A DNA stretch of 64,000 nucleotides from Mesaphorura yosii (taxonomy: Eukaryota > Arthropoda > Collembola > Poduromorpha > Tullbergiidae): contig WIXG01000075.1 of assembly GCA_009869945.1 (NCBI GenBank), positions 124,001 through 188,000 on the forward strand, read 5' to 3'. Made by a program: the position numbers and the translations under genes. Below the pieces are notes generated by a model. The model was not told the origin of the DNA. It made no database searches and saw nothing but the letters and a program-made list of their open reading frames with translations. Positions 35,701 through 48,300 of this stretch are shown one piece after another. Each line of letters starts with the position of its first letter. Position 1 is the first letter of the stretch.

Positions 35701-38700
35701 CGGATTTAATTTTAAACGCAGTCATCGAAATGCAATTCCTGTGCAATGGCAATGACAATGTTGAGCCATAAGTTGGGCTTTTCGAAACCGAAAAGTAAAG
35801 GTAATTTCTATGCGGATCATAAATAATCGACTTAACCTGCATTCTGTGACACTGACAATAGAAAAAGGACTCACACTGCAGTCGAGGAGAGTGAAAATAT
35901 TTCTTTGCTGTGATGCTGTGCGAGATTTTTAGTAATTTCCGACATTCCGATGCACAGACGCCGTATTTAGAGATTCTTGTTGCACGTAAATAAACAGTGC
36001 ACAGTGACATAAAATACCAATAATAGAAGGATCGAGCACTTGAAACAGAGAACAGCTGGCAAGAAAACAGCAATATTTCCAAGTAGTCTTTCGTGTCGCC
36101 GTCGCGTAATTCAGGTGCAGAAGGCGACAGACGATCACCAGGCAAAGGCAAGGCAAGGGTTGTGTTTTTTACGATGTATACTTGATTTAACGTCTGCTCT
36201 CCAGTGTCTCAGTCGCAGCCCGGCTCGACCGGGTAAAAAACGGATGGATCTTGTACAAGACATGTTTTGAAAAGTTTGTGTCTTAATGTTTTTGTCACTT
36301 TGAATCCCCGAGACACAGAGATCAAGTGCAATGTGACACGTACGCCACGAATTTAAGATACAAGAAACACGCCACGAATATTTAGAGCAGACGAAGAGAG
36401 CTGACGAGTGCGAGCGATCTCGGAGGACGACAATTCAGCCGTTGAGAGAATGAATCTTTATCTGAACTCTGCTCTGCTCCTCAGCATGCACACATGCATG
36501 TACGCACTATATCCGAAAAGCGAAACCGCAAGAATACAAGCGGTTCAAGCGGGAGAGACCCAAAAATAAATATGGATAATAAATCTTCTTGTTCTTAGCA
36601 ACCTTTGACTGCTGCTAGACTACTTATAATACAATTTACAAGCTGATATCGTGCATTTCAAGTTTCCCACTTTGGATAAGCTCCTCTTAAGTCTTGATCT
36701 TTATTCGCTTCTGCTTTTGTTCGGACTTGCCAATGACAGCCGTTGGCTATTTTTTCAAAAATACGAAAAAAGGAGCATTGCAAAAAGATTGCGTTTCTTC
36801 AGTATCATGATGCGTAAGGCATCTTTCACGGACGTTCGCGCACGTGCCCAAGTGCGGAGTTGCATGCGGAATTGAAGTTGGTATTGGTAGTTGGACAAAG
36901 ATAGAAGCAACGAGCAACAGCAGTTAAGTTAATAATGGGGAAGACGAATGAGGCGAACCATTGAACCATTTTACGTGCGCGGAGACAACAACCATTCTTT
37001 TCTCGTTGAATTTAATTCCACTTCACTACTCCTCTGCTCTTTTGCGCTTCTGTTCTTCGTTTGTGCTGGCGCTTCAGTGCCGTGCCTTGTGTACTCTATT
37101 ATTTAACCTAATTTTATTTCCTCCTCCTGCAAATGTCCCAGCAGCCCAAAATGCTGCTGCTGTTTTGCCGTTTTTTTCATTTCGTTCTTCTTTCATTTCA
37201 ATGTAATTGCAATCAGCAATGGCATTCGCCATCGCCAAGCCAGGCCCAGCAAATGGCAGCGAAGCACAGGAGAACCTTACTGATGTCGTTATTATCAAAG
37301 TGAATTTTAAATGATGTAACTTTAGTAATAATTCAGGCCAAGCAGGGCAAAGCAAAGCAAAAGCTTGTAAGTCCCAGTCGCCAAGATTCAAGCTGGCATC
37401 TCAACGATGCAGCCGGAACACGCACACAACACACAAGATGAACGACGAAGAAATATTGCTCGTCTCGTCTTGAAGTAGTGCGTAATGCGGACGTAACCTA
37501 TGGCTTGGAGTTGCCGGAGCCTGTCTGCCAGGACCTCGTTTAAAATGTATGGAAATAATAATAAGGTTCAAAAATCCATTTTCGGGGCACGGCATGGTAA
37601 AATAAAATAAAACACTCTGGAATGCTGTGAGTGCTCGTTCTTGCCTGAATAATTGAATGTGACCAGGTAAAGAAATTAGGTAATTGAAAACTTGGACCTG
37701 GGAGCCTCGTAGACCGGGACATAAAAGCGCGGGCGTGACACGAGAAGACCGCCACAGAAACCCAAAAATTGCCATCGTGTGTAATTTGCATGGAAATTGG
37801 GTCCAACGACTCGCCTAGACACAATACGCAAAAATAGTGATGTCCGTCAGCAACGTCGTAAGCAATGAAAGAAGGTGCGGTTAATTTTGCAAATTGGTTT
37901 CTGTTCAGGAAGGTGCGATGTTCAAGTACTGAGCCCGGTATTTAACTCATGAATTCTTTAACAAGTCAGCGCTGAGTCCAAGCCGAGTCTCGGCCTTTTT
38001 AGCATCGAATATTCGACATGTGCTTTGTGTTATTGTTTTGGTGTCTGGCGAATCAATTATTTCGTGTCCCAACACGGCTGCATGGCTAAATGTCGACTCT
38101 GTTTTGGCTGCGCCTGTGCCAGAATGTCAATATGTTTTATTTAGGTTTAATTAAGTAGAACGCAACGGCCGCCACATCACGCGTATTTTATACAGGCCAC
38201 AATTTGCAATGCAATTTCATGGAGCCTGGGCCTGACTCGCAAATCCTTTACGACTTGACGACCCACCGCTCGACTGACTCGTGGGCCATAATTGAAATAC
38301 AAGGCAGGATGGCATTGGCACATGGTTTGAGGGTCCTGTGCAGTATCATCATATCACACACACATGCACGCTCCTGACAACATACAATAATAATAAAGCG
38401 AAACGTGAGCTGACTTTCTCATGGGTAATCATATTTTTTAGCTTTAGCCTGGCTTTGGATGCTTTCTCTCAGCTCGACCTCAGCTTCAGCCTGTGAACTA
38501 CTGAAGTAAAATATTGTGAAGTACATGGAGAATTGTTTTGTTTGTAATTCAATTTAGTATCCTTGTCTTGTCTTGCGTGTCTTGTGGTTCAGGAAGAGTT
38601 CATGTTGCTCGCACTGCGAGAGAAAGTACCAAAAGACAGTACACCGGTGAAAGTCTTGGAAGAACGCAATTGAATTTCGTAGCAGCAGTGGCGTGGCAGA

Positions 38701-40623
38701 GATAAGCCAGGACTTTTGTTCCCTGTGCCTGTGTGAACGCAGGGAAATTGCAAATCTTGTGTACAATACGTGTAAATTATGATGGAGCAGATTCTCTTCC
38801 TCGGTTTGATGCGGAATCTGAGCCGGTATTCAAGATTGCCAATTTGTTCTTGAATATGGCGCGCGTGTGGATCCAATTCTGCTTTTCAGCGTGCGGGTAT
38901 GGATTGTTTGTAATTGCATCTGATGTGCTCGTACTCGCCTCGCTCCAAAATTCGTGGATGTATTACAGACCAGCCGTGAAAACAGTTTTTGCTAAATCCG
39001 ATTGCAAACTACGTGATAGATTTTGTTCAAATGCGCACTTCCCTACTGTGGAAAAACGCAGAAAACGTCTAGTGCACCTGTATTTCATATTTAGCCAGTC
39101 AGAACAGAATGGAAGCGGTGTCAAAGCGTGCACGGTGGAAGCAATCCGCTAAAGTCGGAGCGAGACCAGGTTCGTGGTAAAGTCTTGTGCTACGCCAAAT
39201 TGACAAATTAAATTAAAAATTCAAATTGACAGCCACGAAAAACCGAGTTTCTTGGTTAACGAGCCTGTATTTCGTATTATCAGAATCTAATGTGATCTGG
39301 GCACTGAAAAGTAGAAAAATGAACGGACAATGTGCGCAAGAGCTACACGAGAGTTGAGCATTCAATTGATTTGATTTGATCTGACAACTGGTTACAGTTA
39401 CAGATCAGATCAAGTCCATTTTGTGTGCTTCGTGTTCAGTGCGTATGTTTCATTGACCATTGACATGAAGATAAAGTGCAACCACTCCTCTCCTCTGAAC
39501 TCCGATCCCAGCCTGCATGGCACACCGTACGAGGATTTATTTCGCATTATTGCGTTTGTTGCACAATAAAATTGAATCCTTTGTTGTTATTGTTGAAGCT
39601 TACGCGAAACGTAACAGATGATAAAGTATTATTTTAATCTCCGGGCAGGGCAGCCCAGATCGGGCGCTGGGCGCTGGATCCTCCTTTTCGCCTTATGCAG
39701 AATCTCTGCAGCTTTTATTGAATTGAATCCATTCACAATTCACTGCACTGGCGGCATTGCATTGTGCAACGCTCATAAATAAAAACCTCCCGCACGCAGT
39801 CGTCGGCCGGGCAGGCCAGTTAATGTGTTGAACTCATTTGCCTTGCCCTGAATTTGAACGTGCGCGCAGATGTACAGCGAAGGTTGGTCAATGATCGATA
39901 AATCAAAGCAGTAGTGTTAATAGGATGCTGTATTGTTGAATGCATCGTTTACAAGCACGCACGGCCACTGCGCACGGTAGTTAATGGATTGAAACGAGTC
40001 GCGTGTGATTTCGCGTTGAAGCTCACATAAATGCTGTATCTGAAAATTTGATCGTAATTGGAAATATATACGGACAAAAGGTCAAACAGGAAATATGCAG
40101 TGGAAATTGTCATCTTGAACTTGGCTTGGCTTAGCTGATGTTTGCATTCTGATGTTCGTGCATTTGTATTGATTCGCATCATGTTTAATCGATTAAGACG
40201 CATAAGGAGATTTAAATTAGGTGACACGTGCAGGTTTCTACTAGGACTTTCTCTCGAATTCCGATTCCGGCCTCAAGCACAGCCAGCACACGTACGTACG
40301 TATTTACTATTCAAAGCGGCCTGGATCGAGTTTCCAATTAGACGGACGTGACGAGAAAGAAAGTTAATTAGAATTCAGACCGAATGTCACAGTCACAAAC
40401 TCAGTCTAACTGGACTTCGTTCTTTGAATTTCGCAACTCAGATTGACAAATCTAAGTCTCAGCTTTGCTTTGGCTCTGATTGCTGCTCGTTCGTCCGTCG
40501 CGCTAATCTAATTTCTTGACTGCTCACAATAAAAATGTCCTGCTGTGAAATATTAATAAGGCACCAGCTCATTTATAATTCAGAGGAGACAGTCAAGCGG
40601 AGCGCGTTAAATAATGTAGCATT

Positions 40624-40649
40624 GCAGCAGCGGCAGCAGCAACAGCAGG
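40624..40649. repeat. Imperfect CAG-type trinucleotide repeat
   Basis: A run of CAG, CGG and CAA triplets in non-coding sequence; the short Gln-rich frame through it has no other support as a gene. Confidence 0.7.
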
Positions 40650-42290
40650 AAAGTCGCCGTCACCTGAGTAGAGTCAAAACCAGATTCGGGTTTCAGAATT
40701 TCTTGATCCATAAAATCCGTCCCGAGTCAATCTGTCCTTGTCCCGTGTCCCGACAAGCAGGCAGGCAGACAGGTCGGTTACATTGACAGTATGCAGAAGA
40801 TTAATACATGAATTAAGTATTGTTATTGGTCACCCGCTGAGAGTATGCTTTTCGGTGCATTTGTAGAATGACGGGACTTTTCCGACTTGCGGAGTGAATG
40901 CAGCCTTTGCAGCTTGTATTCAATAAATTCCGCGTCCGCCTTTGAGTGTTTGGGCCTGCAGAGTTCAAACAAAATGCGTTTAGGGGTTAACTAATGCACT
41001 AATGCCAATGCCGAAATGCAGTGTAGTGTGTGCACCGTGTAATCAAATTATTCGAGGAGGAACCGGGAAAGGAAGGGCTCAGCTGAGAATTTACTGTACG
41101 CCAGTGAAAGTGTGTCTCCTGAGACATTAACAATATAATAAAGAAGAAAAATAACACACCAAATTAGAAAATAAGGGGAATTCGTACGAGGCATAAAGAA
41201 GACCCCGAATTCTGTGCGTGCACGGGGCACGAGAAAAGAAATTGAAAGATGATCCCGACATGGCATGACGGCAAACCGGCAGCGTCCTCGTGTCTTCACA
41301 TTTTACTTTGCACCGTGCTCTCGTACTTCTGCATTAAGAAATTTAATCTTTATACAGACCAGACCTGCGTACGCGTGAAGAACACCTTCACGCTGGTGGT
41401 TTATCATACACACATGAACAATGGCCTCTGTAGGGTTAGAAACGAATCGTCGTCTCAAATTGCACTGAATTGCATTGAATTGCATCGCATTGCATCAAAC
41501 GCGAATGTCATGCATTGATGAGAATTTCATTATTCGGGACGCAGATTCGAACGGAGACGAACAAAAAATCAATTTAAGAAAATGATGATGGGTGTCTCAT
41601 GATTCATGAAGATGCAATAGCGACAGCAATGAAGATTGCTATTTACGAATTTATGCAATGCTCAGATCGTTTTTGATACAGCGAAATGATTGATTATTCA
41701 TACACAAAAACGCAGCCAAGCTAGTACAGACAATCAAAAGCACGAGTACGAATATGAATTGAACTGATATTCGGGCGAGTATACGTATTGTGTTAATGTG
41801 TGATTCGATTCGAAAAAGGAAATGCACATTTAAATATGAAAGAAACTTAATTTTTTCTCACCGACGCGACATACGAGAACGAGACGAGTCGTCGTGATGT
41901 GGTCCATTAGGAGTTAGTCTAGCGAATGCAATTATGCACTGAATATTTCATTTGGCTGAGGCTGAAAGGCATTTCATTAAAATTGGAAGGGTGGGCTGGC
42001 ATAAGCATATAAATAACTTGCGCACCCATTTTAGATTCATATTAGCCACAGCCACCCCATCAAGGCTTCAAGATCAGGACCAACCTCGTTGTGTTGTTTG
42101 CTGTACTTGATCATTTATTCATATTCTTTATTGAATACGAACAATTGAGTTTTAATTAAACACTACTCTCATTGCACGGTAGCTCTGGCCTGGCTCCTGT
42201 GTGGTTGCTGTACTTATATGGAGAGCTGAAAGACAGACAGTATGCAAATCAGCAAATCACTTAACTAAATGTGTGTTCTTTTTGTTTTAG

Positions 42291-42387
42291 ATTCGAAAAT
42301 TGGGCAGAAACTGGTGAGGAGAAATCAGTGCTTGAGTAGTTGGATTATTGAAACATATTTCGAAGCCAGACGGACTATTAATTACAG
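42291..42387 (+). other. Candidate untranslated exon, possibly of the discoidin receptor gene
   Basis: A very strong acceptor (long T-rich tract ending TTTTAG at 42281-42290) is followed 97 nt later by a strong donor (TTACAG|GTGAGC at 42388). Stops interrupt the frames, so it would be a non-coding 5' UTR exon. The next same-strand splice acceptor I trust is at 51174-51175, before the receptor start codon. Confidence 0.38.
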
Positions 42388-45300
42388 GTGAGCTTGACGA
42401 CTTTTACCTTATTCGAAATAATGCAAGAAACCAGTATCAAAATAAAAGTTGCCGCATGTCTTCGCGTGAATAATAATATTTATGTGATGCTAATTTGATT
42501 TTTGGAATATTCCTGAATTCCTGTAACACGCGATACATCATTCTAAAATACCAACGATAAGAAACGAAAGCGAATTATATTAGAATATTATAAATGAATT
42601 ATTTCCTAGTAAATACCGGCCACAGTAGCTTGGAAGGAGATACACCCAGTCATTACTATTAAATTACGATTACGACCACCACCGCGTGTTTGCCAAAACA
42701 GTACAGCAGCAGCAAGTTTTACATTAAATGAAACATGTGTGACTGGCGAGGCGACTGAGACATTAGCAGCAGTAGTTTGAGTAGTTTCTGAGCACACGAC
42801 TCAGGTCGACGGGACGCAGGTTCACCACTACATCATTGTACAGAAGTTTGGAAAGTAATTTCCCACATTACGCCATTACATATGCTTGTGGGTAATAAAT
42901 TCGAGTTCAGGAAGCTAGGAAAATATATCGCCATTGCCAATAACGATCTGGAATACACTCGAGCATCGAGCATCCTGTTGCCTGAATCTAAAGTGTACGG
43001 ATAAGAATGTGTTGGCAACAGGCAACACCAATTCTTGCCTGCCGCTTGTATTGAATGATTTCTTCTTCTTTCCACGCATTTCTCCAGCATGCATATGCAC
43101 GGGATCGCGGGCGGCGGCGACTGGCGACGAGCGGTAGTTGTGGTTCTCCACGGACTAATATTGTCTTCCCATGTAGAATTATGTCTTTTCTTTATGTGTT
43201 GAGATGCAACTCGGTGTTCGCCGCGGTGGAAGACACGACCACGACCACGGCGAGGCATGGCTTGGCACTAAGAATAAAGAATTTACGACTTTTGTTGTAT
43301 GCTTGCTTTGTATTTCTTCGACTTCTTCAGACTTCTGGCGTTGTCTTTTGTCCCATTTGTTGCCTGCGTCTGAATTCCAGGATGGCATTGTATTTTTTGC
43401 ACCCTTCTTGCTTGATGCACACGAGCTTCGTCCGATCGACGTGCTTTTTGGCAGCATCAAATTATTCTCCAATTCCCCGATTCGTCATTTCTGCATGAAT
43501 TCACAAAATTCGATGTAACATTAAATCGATCTGATTTGTATAGAATGTACATTGAATATTAGCGCGAATCACTGAATACCGAAATTACAGCCTTAGCAGG
43601 CGCAGGATGAATCACCCAAGAGAAATGTTGAGTTCTGAGTCTGAAAATAAACTAAGCCCGTACAAAGTACAGAGCGCTGGAGATTAATACCTTTTTGAAC
43701 GAGCCAGGTGAGGCAGACAGCGAGTGTTGCTCAAAGAGAAATTAAGAAGGAGTATCATGCATTAAACACAAATAATACTGCTCGGTTACTGTTCTGTTCC
43801 CAGAAAAGTCTGCACTTGTGAATGTGAACGTGCACACGTGAGCTTAGGCTCGAGCTGCCATTCAGGCAGCCCAGGTTATTAAAATCCTTTGATGTTTCTG
43901 CACCGTAATAACGCAACGTGAATGTTCCCTCTTAATTAGATTTACCCTAATAAGGATTACAACAACGATACGATACTAGAAACCAGAAATCAAAGCAGGC
44001 AGGCAGGCATCAATGCAAGCGTAAATACATAAATATGCTGGACTTAATTTAATATAATGCTATGACGCGAGCGAGCTTGGAGCTTGTTTATGCCATAAAT
44101 CTTCAAAGCGGTGGAAATAATGATTTGAAAAATGAGAACAAGTCCAAAAACAAGCAGAGAAACCAACAAAAAATTCCAGTAGCCCGTTCCTGAATAAATA
44201 CCATCAATCGTAATTGCACGCAACATGAAATACTAATTTGCGTCTTGCCAGTTCATTAAAAATTGAACCGGAGCTTTTGTCCGCAGTTAATGGAGTTTCA
44301 ATGCTGCTAAATTACGCGTGCATGCTCGGTGAATAATAAATACTCATTTGTGTACCTTGGATTCGATACCCGAGTCGTATTTCTGTAACTGCACTCGAGT
44401 ACCTCGTAATTCTTTTTATACAACCCCGTACTGGCTTAAATTTCAATAAATTCACTTCAATTTTTATGCCCGTAATGTTTTTCTCAAGTTTAAGCCCATT
44501 ACAGGCGCGCATGTGGGGTGCGGCGTGTAGCGTGTTGTAATGGAGTAAGCTATTTAAGAGAAAAGGAAAGGGTTGCGTATTGGAGTTGACTACTGTGCAG
44601 TCAGTTATGTGATCATTTTGGTAAGAATTTATGAACCACCAAGAAAAAGACCGGCAGTAGAAAAGAGCGAGATCGAAGACTCGTACAGAAATGAACGTGG
44701 ATTGGTATTGACGTTATAAGCGACCTGGGAACCCAAAATGCACTCCACTCGAATGACTGCTCGCTCGAACTTGGCCTGGCTGGTAATAAAAATATGAGAA
44801 AGGGGAAAACACAAATACAACGTGCAACACAAAATACAAAAAGAAAGCGAAACGAAATGAGGTACTCAAAGAAATAAAAGAGAAAGGGGAGAAAGTGCAT
44901 CGATGCATCGTATGGCATGGCTTGGCGAGGAAGTGAAAGAGAAACTATTTGAAGAAAGTGCAGCAGGACGACCGCTGAAAGCATAAAAATAAATTCTGTC
45001 TATTAAATACAATGTACGCACGGGGTGCGGGCTTTGTTGCACTAAAATGCACCGTGCGGGAGGGAATTATTGTTCTTACGGGAGGCTACCTGCTTGCTTT
45101 GCTTGTTCGGCACGTCAGTGTCTTTGATCTCTACTGCCTTGCCATTCTGTGAAAGAAAGCAAGACGAAAAGCTCGGCCGCGTCGTCGAGATTGAAAAATA
45201 TTGTGATGTAATAGAATTGTGGTACATTACTTAAAATACGCAACGAGCAACGCAACGAGCAGCACAAGTAAATGTATTCATTGTAATTCGCGTAGCGAGA

Positions 45301-48300
45301 GCGGCGAGCGCGGGCGTGTGTAATGGAAAATAAGTGCTCTGAAAGTGTGAAATAAAGATCACACATTACAAAGCCCGTGAACACTGAACTGAGCAGAACA
45401 GTGAACAAAGATGATGACAAAGAGTAATGCTGGGAAAATTATCATAGTGCATTGCATGCATGTTTCTCTCGTCGTCGGTGTCTCTTCCCCTCGCTTCGCC
45501 GGTGTAATACTTTCCTTCTGCTTTCACCTCGTGCGTTGGTGCATTCTGCAGTCTGCATGCAGTTCGATTCCCACAATCTACGAAAATTACACTCATTAGC
45601 TCCCTTCCTCCTGTTCTCTTCCTGCTCTATAGGTAACGGACGACGAAGACGTCTTTGTCTTTTCTTCGATTCCCCTGCACCACGTTGCAATCCCGTTGCA
45701 TTTTTTAAATGAATAATGCATGATTACAGATTATGCGTACGTTTTTGCTGCTTTTACGTTTACCTACGTTGCACTTTTCGGTAATGGCAATGACAAAGGT
45801 GGTAGTCGTCGAAATTGATTGTCGTCCGTAATTCTTATTTCAAAGAAACCCCCGGCCACGTTAACCGATGGTTGATGTTGAGCGAAGCAATTCTGTTTGA
45901 TTAGTGCGTCTGTGACGGGTTGATAATGATAAATGATGTCGTACGCGTTCGGTAATTTACGCTTTCCGCGAGTTACGAGTTCGTTATGTGTACCTGATAG
46001 TAATAGAATTACTGCATCATCACATTATAATTTATTATGATGATCTCCCATTAAGAGTACGCGGGCGCGTACGAGTACTAGGGAGAGATGATCCTCATTA
46101 TATTTTACTATTACTATTATTACTGCTGTCAGGTACAACCTGGGCTAGGGCTTGGTCGTTTGGTCTTTATTCTGCTCTTTTCCCTGCCAGCTCGCGAGTC
46201 ACAATTCACGACGCTTTGACGGAACCGTCGTCTCGTGAAGACTTGAATTCAATTTGAACATGTGACATGGATTTTTATACTGGCGCTCTACGCTCGAGGA
46301 AGTTATAGAAATACCCGTCTTGTGTCTTGCAAACAGATTCTTGGATTTTATTACGGGAACCCTGACTGTGCTAAAATGGGATTCAGCGTTCCGTGCGCCG
46401 GAAAAATTGGATACGAAATGAATGAACGTAAAACACGATACACGACGACGAAATTAGGTGGAAACTTCTGTCGTGGTCGCATTGCATTGCCTGAATGGTG
46501 CTGGAGTAATGAGCATATTTTGGGAAAGTGCGTGCACTCCACCGTGTACGACGAAAATTCAGGCGACTCGATTCACTCACGGTACATGCGTAACTGTGCA
46601 TAATATGATGATGATGATGATCCTCAAGTGATTTTGAACAATAACAAAGTACGATGATCATTTACTTGCTCAGCTCAGGTTCACATTTGTGAGGGTTGAA
46701 GTTAAAGTTAAATGATTTCGATTTTCTAATTTGGCTGCACACTGGCTGGCTATTCCAGTTGCTGCTTGTTGGGGTCGGAGTTGAAGATTGAGAATCTATT
46801 CAAATCACCCTCTTGTTTGTAATTCGCAAAGGTAACAAGAATGGCATTGCCAAATCCTCATGCCCGCATTTGAATTCTGCATTGTGATTGGGTAACCCAC
46901 CGTGAAACTTATTGACTCGTAAATTGTGAATTGCAGCTTGTGAATTGTGAAGAAAAATATAAAATAATTGGACTGACGACATCTAAAGTGAATGGGAGAA
47001 TTCTTTAAGTCGCAGTCGAATCGAAGTCGAAGTGGAGACTTGCCTTTTTCTTATTGAAACATTTGCCGTTTGCAACTTGACAGGAGCTCAGCAATCACGA
47101 CCGAGTCAGTAGTCGCTGTCGGGAGTGAGTTATGTCCATTTTTGGTTGGGTGCACAAATATTTCATCACAGATCAAAAAATAAAGAAGAGAAGCAAGTGG
47201 CAACAGTGGCAGGGTAGGACTTTAGTTTGGCAGTTGGCTTTGGCTTTGGCTACAACAAGACCAAGTCAAAATTGGAAACTTTCTTGAGCTTTCGCTGTCC
47301 GTCCTTTTCCATTTCCAAGTTGTCCACACCGTCCTCACTCAAGCGGCATTTCTTGATATTAAAGTTTTGAGCTGTTGACGCTTTTTTGATTTTGGTGACC
47401 AATCACTGCTAAAAGACGCAAGGCGGATTCGAGTCCGAGTTGTCTTCGCTTTTAATAATAAAGGGCATCCTCGCAGCAATACCGCACCACACCGTCCTGA
47501 CGTTGAAGTTTTATTGGAAGGGTTCAAAAATTAAGCTTTGGACAACTCAAAATACTGCTCCATCACACACCTCAGGTTACGTATTTCATATTTTATTTCT
47601 TTCTTTAACTCTTCAATGGCGTGCGTGTTCCTCTTTCAAGAAACGAGCTCTCTGGCCATTAACTATTTTGTCGGATTGCGAAATTCTTGCCTGAGTCGAA
47701 CCAAGATTCGATGTACTTGATCAATTGAAGCTGACAATAAAGCTGAATCCTTTAAAAGCTGTGCCATTTTAATGCGGCTCGCTTCTGCTTGACTTGATTC
47801 GAATACAAAAATCTTATCACGCACAAAAACCGTGCGAATCAGATTCAGTGCGCAGACACAAAAAGGCAAAGTCAGTGCGCTGTGCGTGTAAACAGAGGAT
47901 TTTTATTAATATGTGACATGAGTGACGACTGACAAGTCAGAAAAGGCCCAAGAACCAAGAATAAGATTAATGGTAAGAAGAAATTGCATTGCATCCCATT
48001 GCATTGCGAAACGATATTATGCAATACAAGCACGCATTATAATTATGCTGTCCACATCTTTTCTCAGGCTCGGCTGGCAGGGCCCATCTTTTGTTCGTAC
48101 GCTTCCCCTCCCGTAGTTTTTGCAAGCAGGAAGGTTCGATTGTCGGCTCAGCTGCACGTCTGTCTTCGCCATCGCCTGCGTCTTCCGAGATTCATTTTAT
48201 TGATAAGGATATCGCATTTAATAGCTTATGTCAGTTGAGTCTTGAGAAGCTGCGATAGAACATCGACGGCGATGGCGACGGCATGTCTTGTTTCCAGCTC

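Larger units (their letters stand above)
18991..42290. other. Long AT-rich non-coding block with degenerate short repeats
   Basis: About 23 kb without a gene I can support. Random-looking frames reach 159 codons but show no domains and often lack ATG. The DNA is rich in locally repeated 4-6 bp words, for example CGGCT repeats near 21571-21590, CCGAC repeats near 24237-24246, CTTGG repeats near 30001-30012, and ATTGC words throughout. I read it as upstream regulatory or first-intron sequence of the receptor tyrosine kinase gene. Confidence 0.5.

Noticed and set aside
44355..44375. tRNA B-box-like GATTCGATACC
   Set aside because: No cloverleaf could be drawn around it.
46262..46603. 113-codon frame resembling a small Cys-rich secreted protein
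   Set aside because: The frame opens at GTG with a stop shortly before, so the secretory-like start has no ATG.
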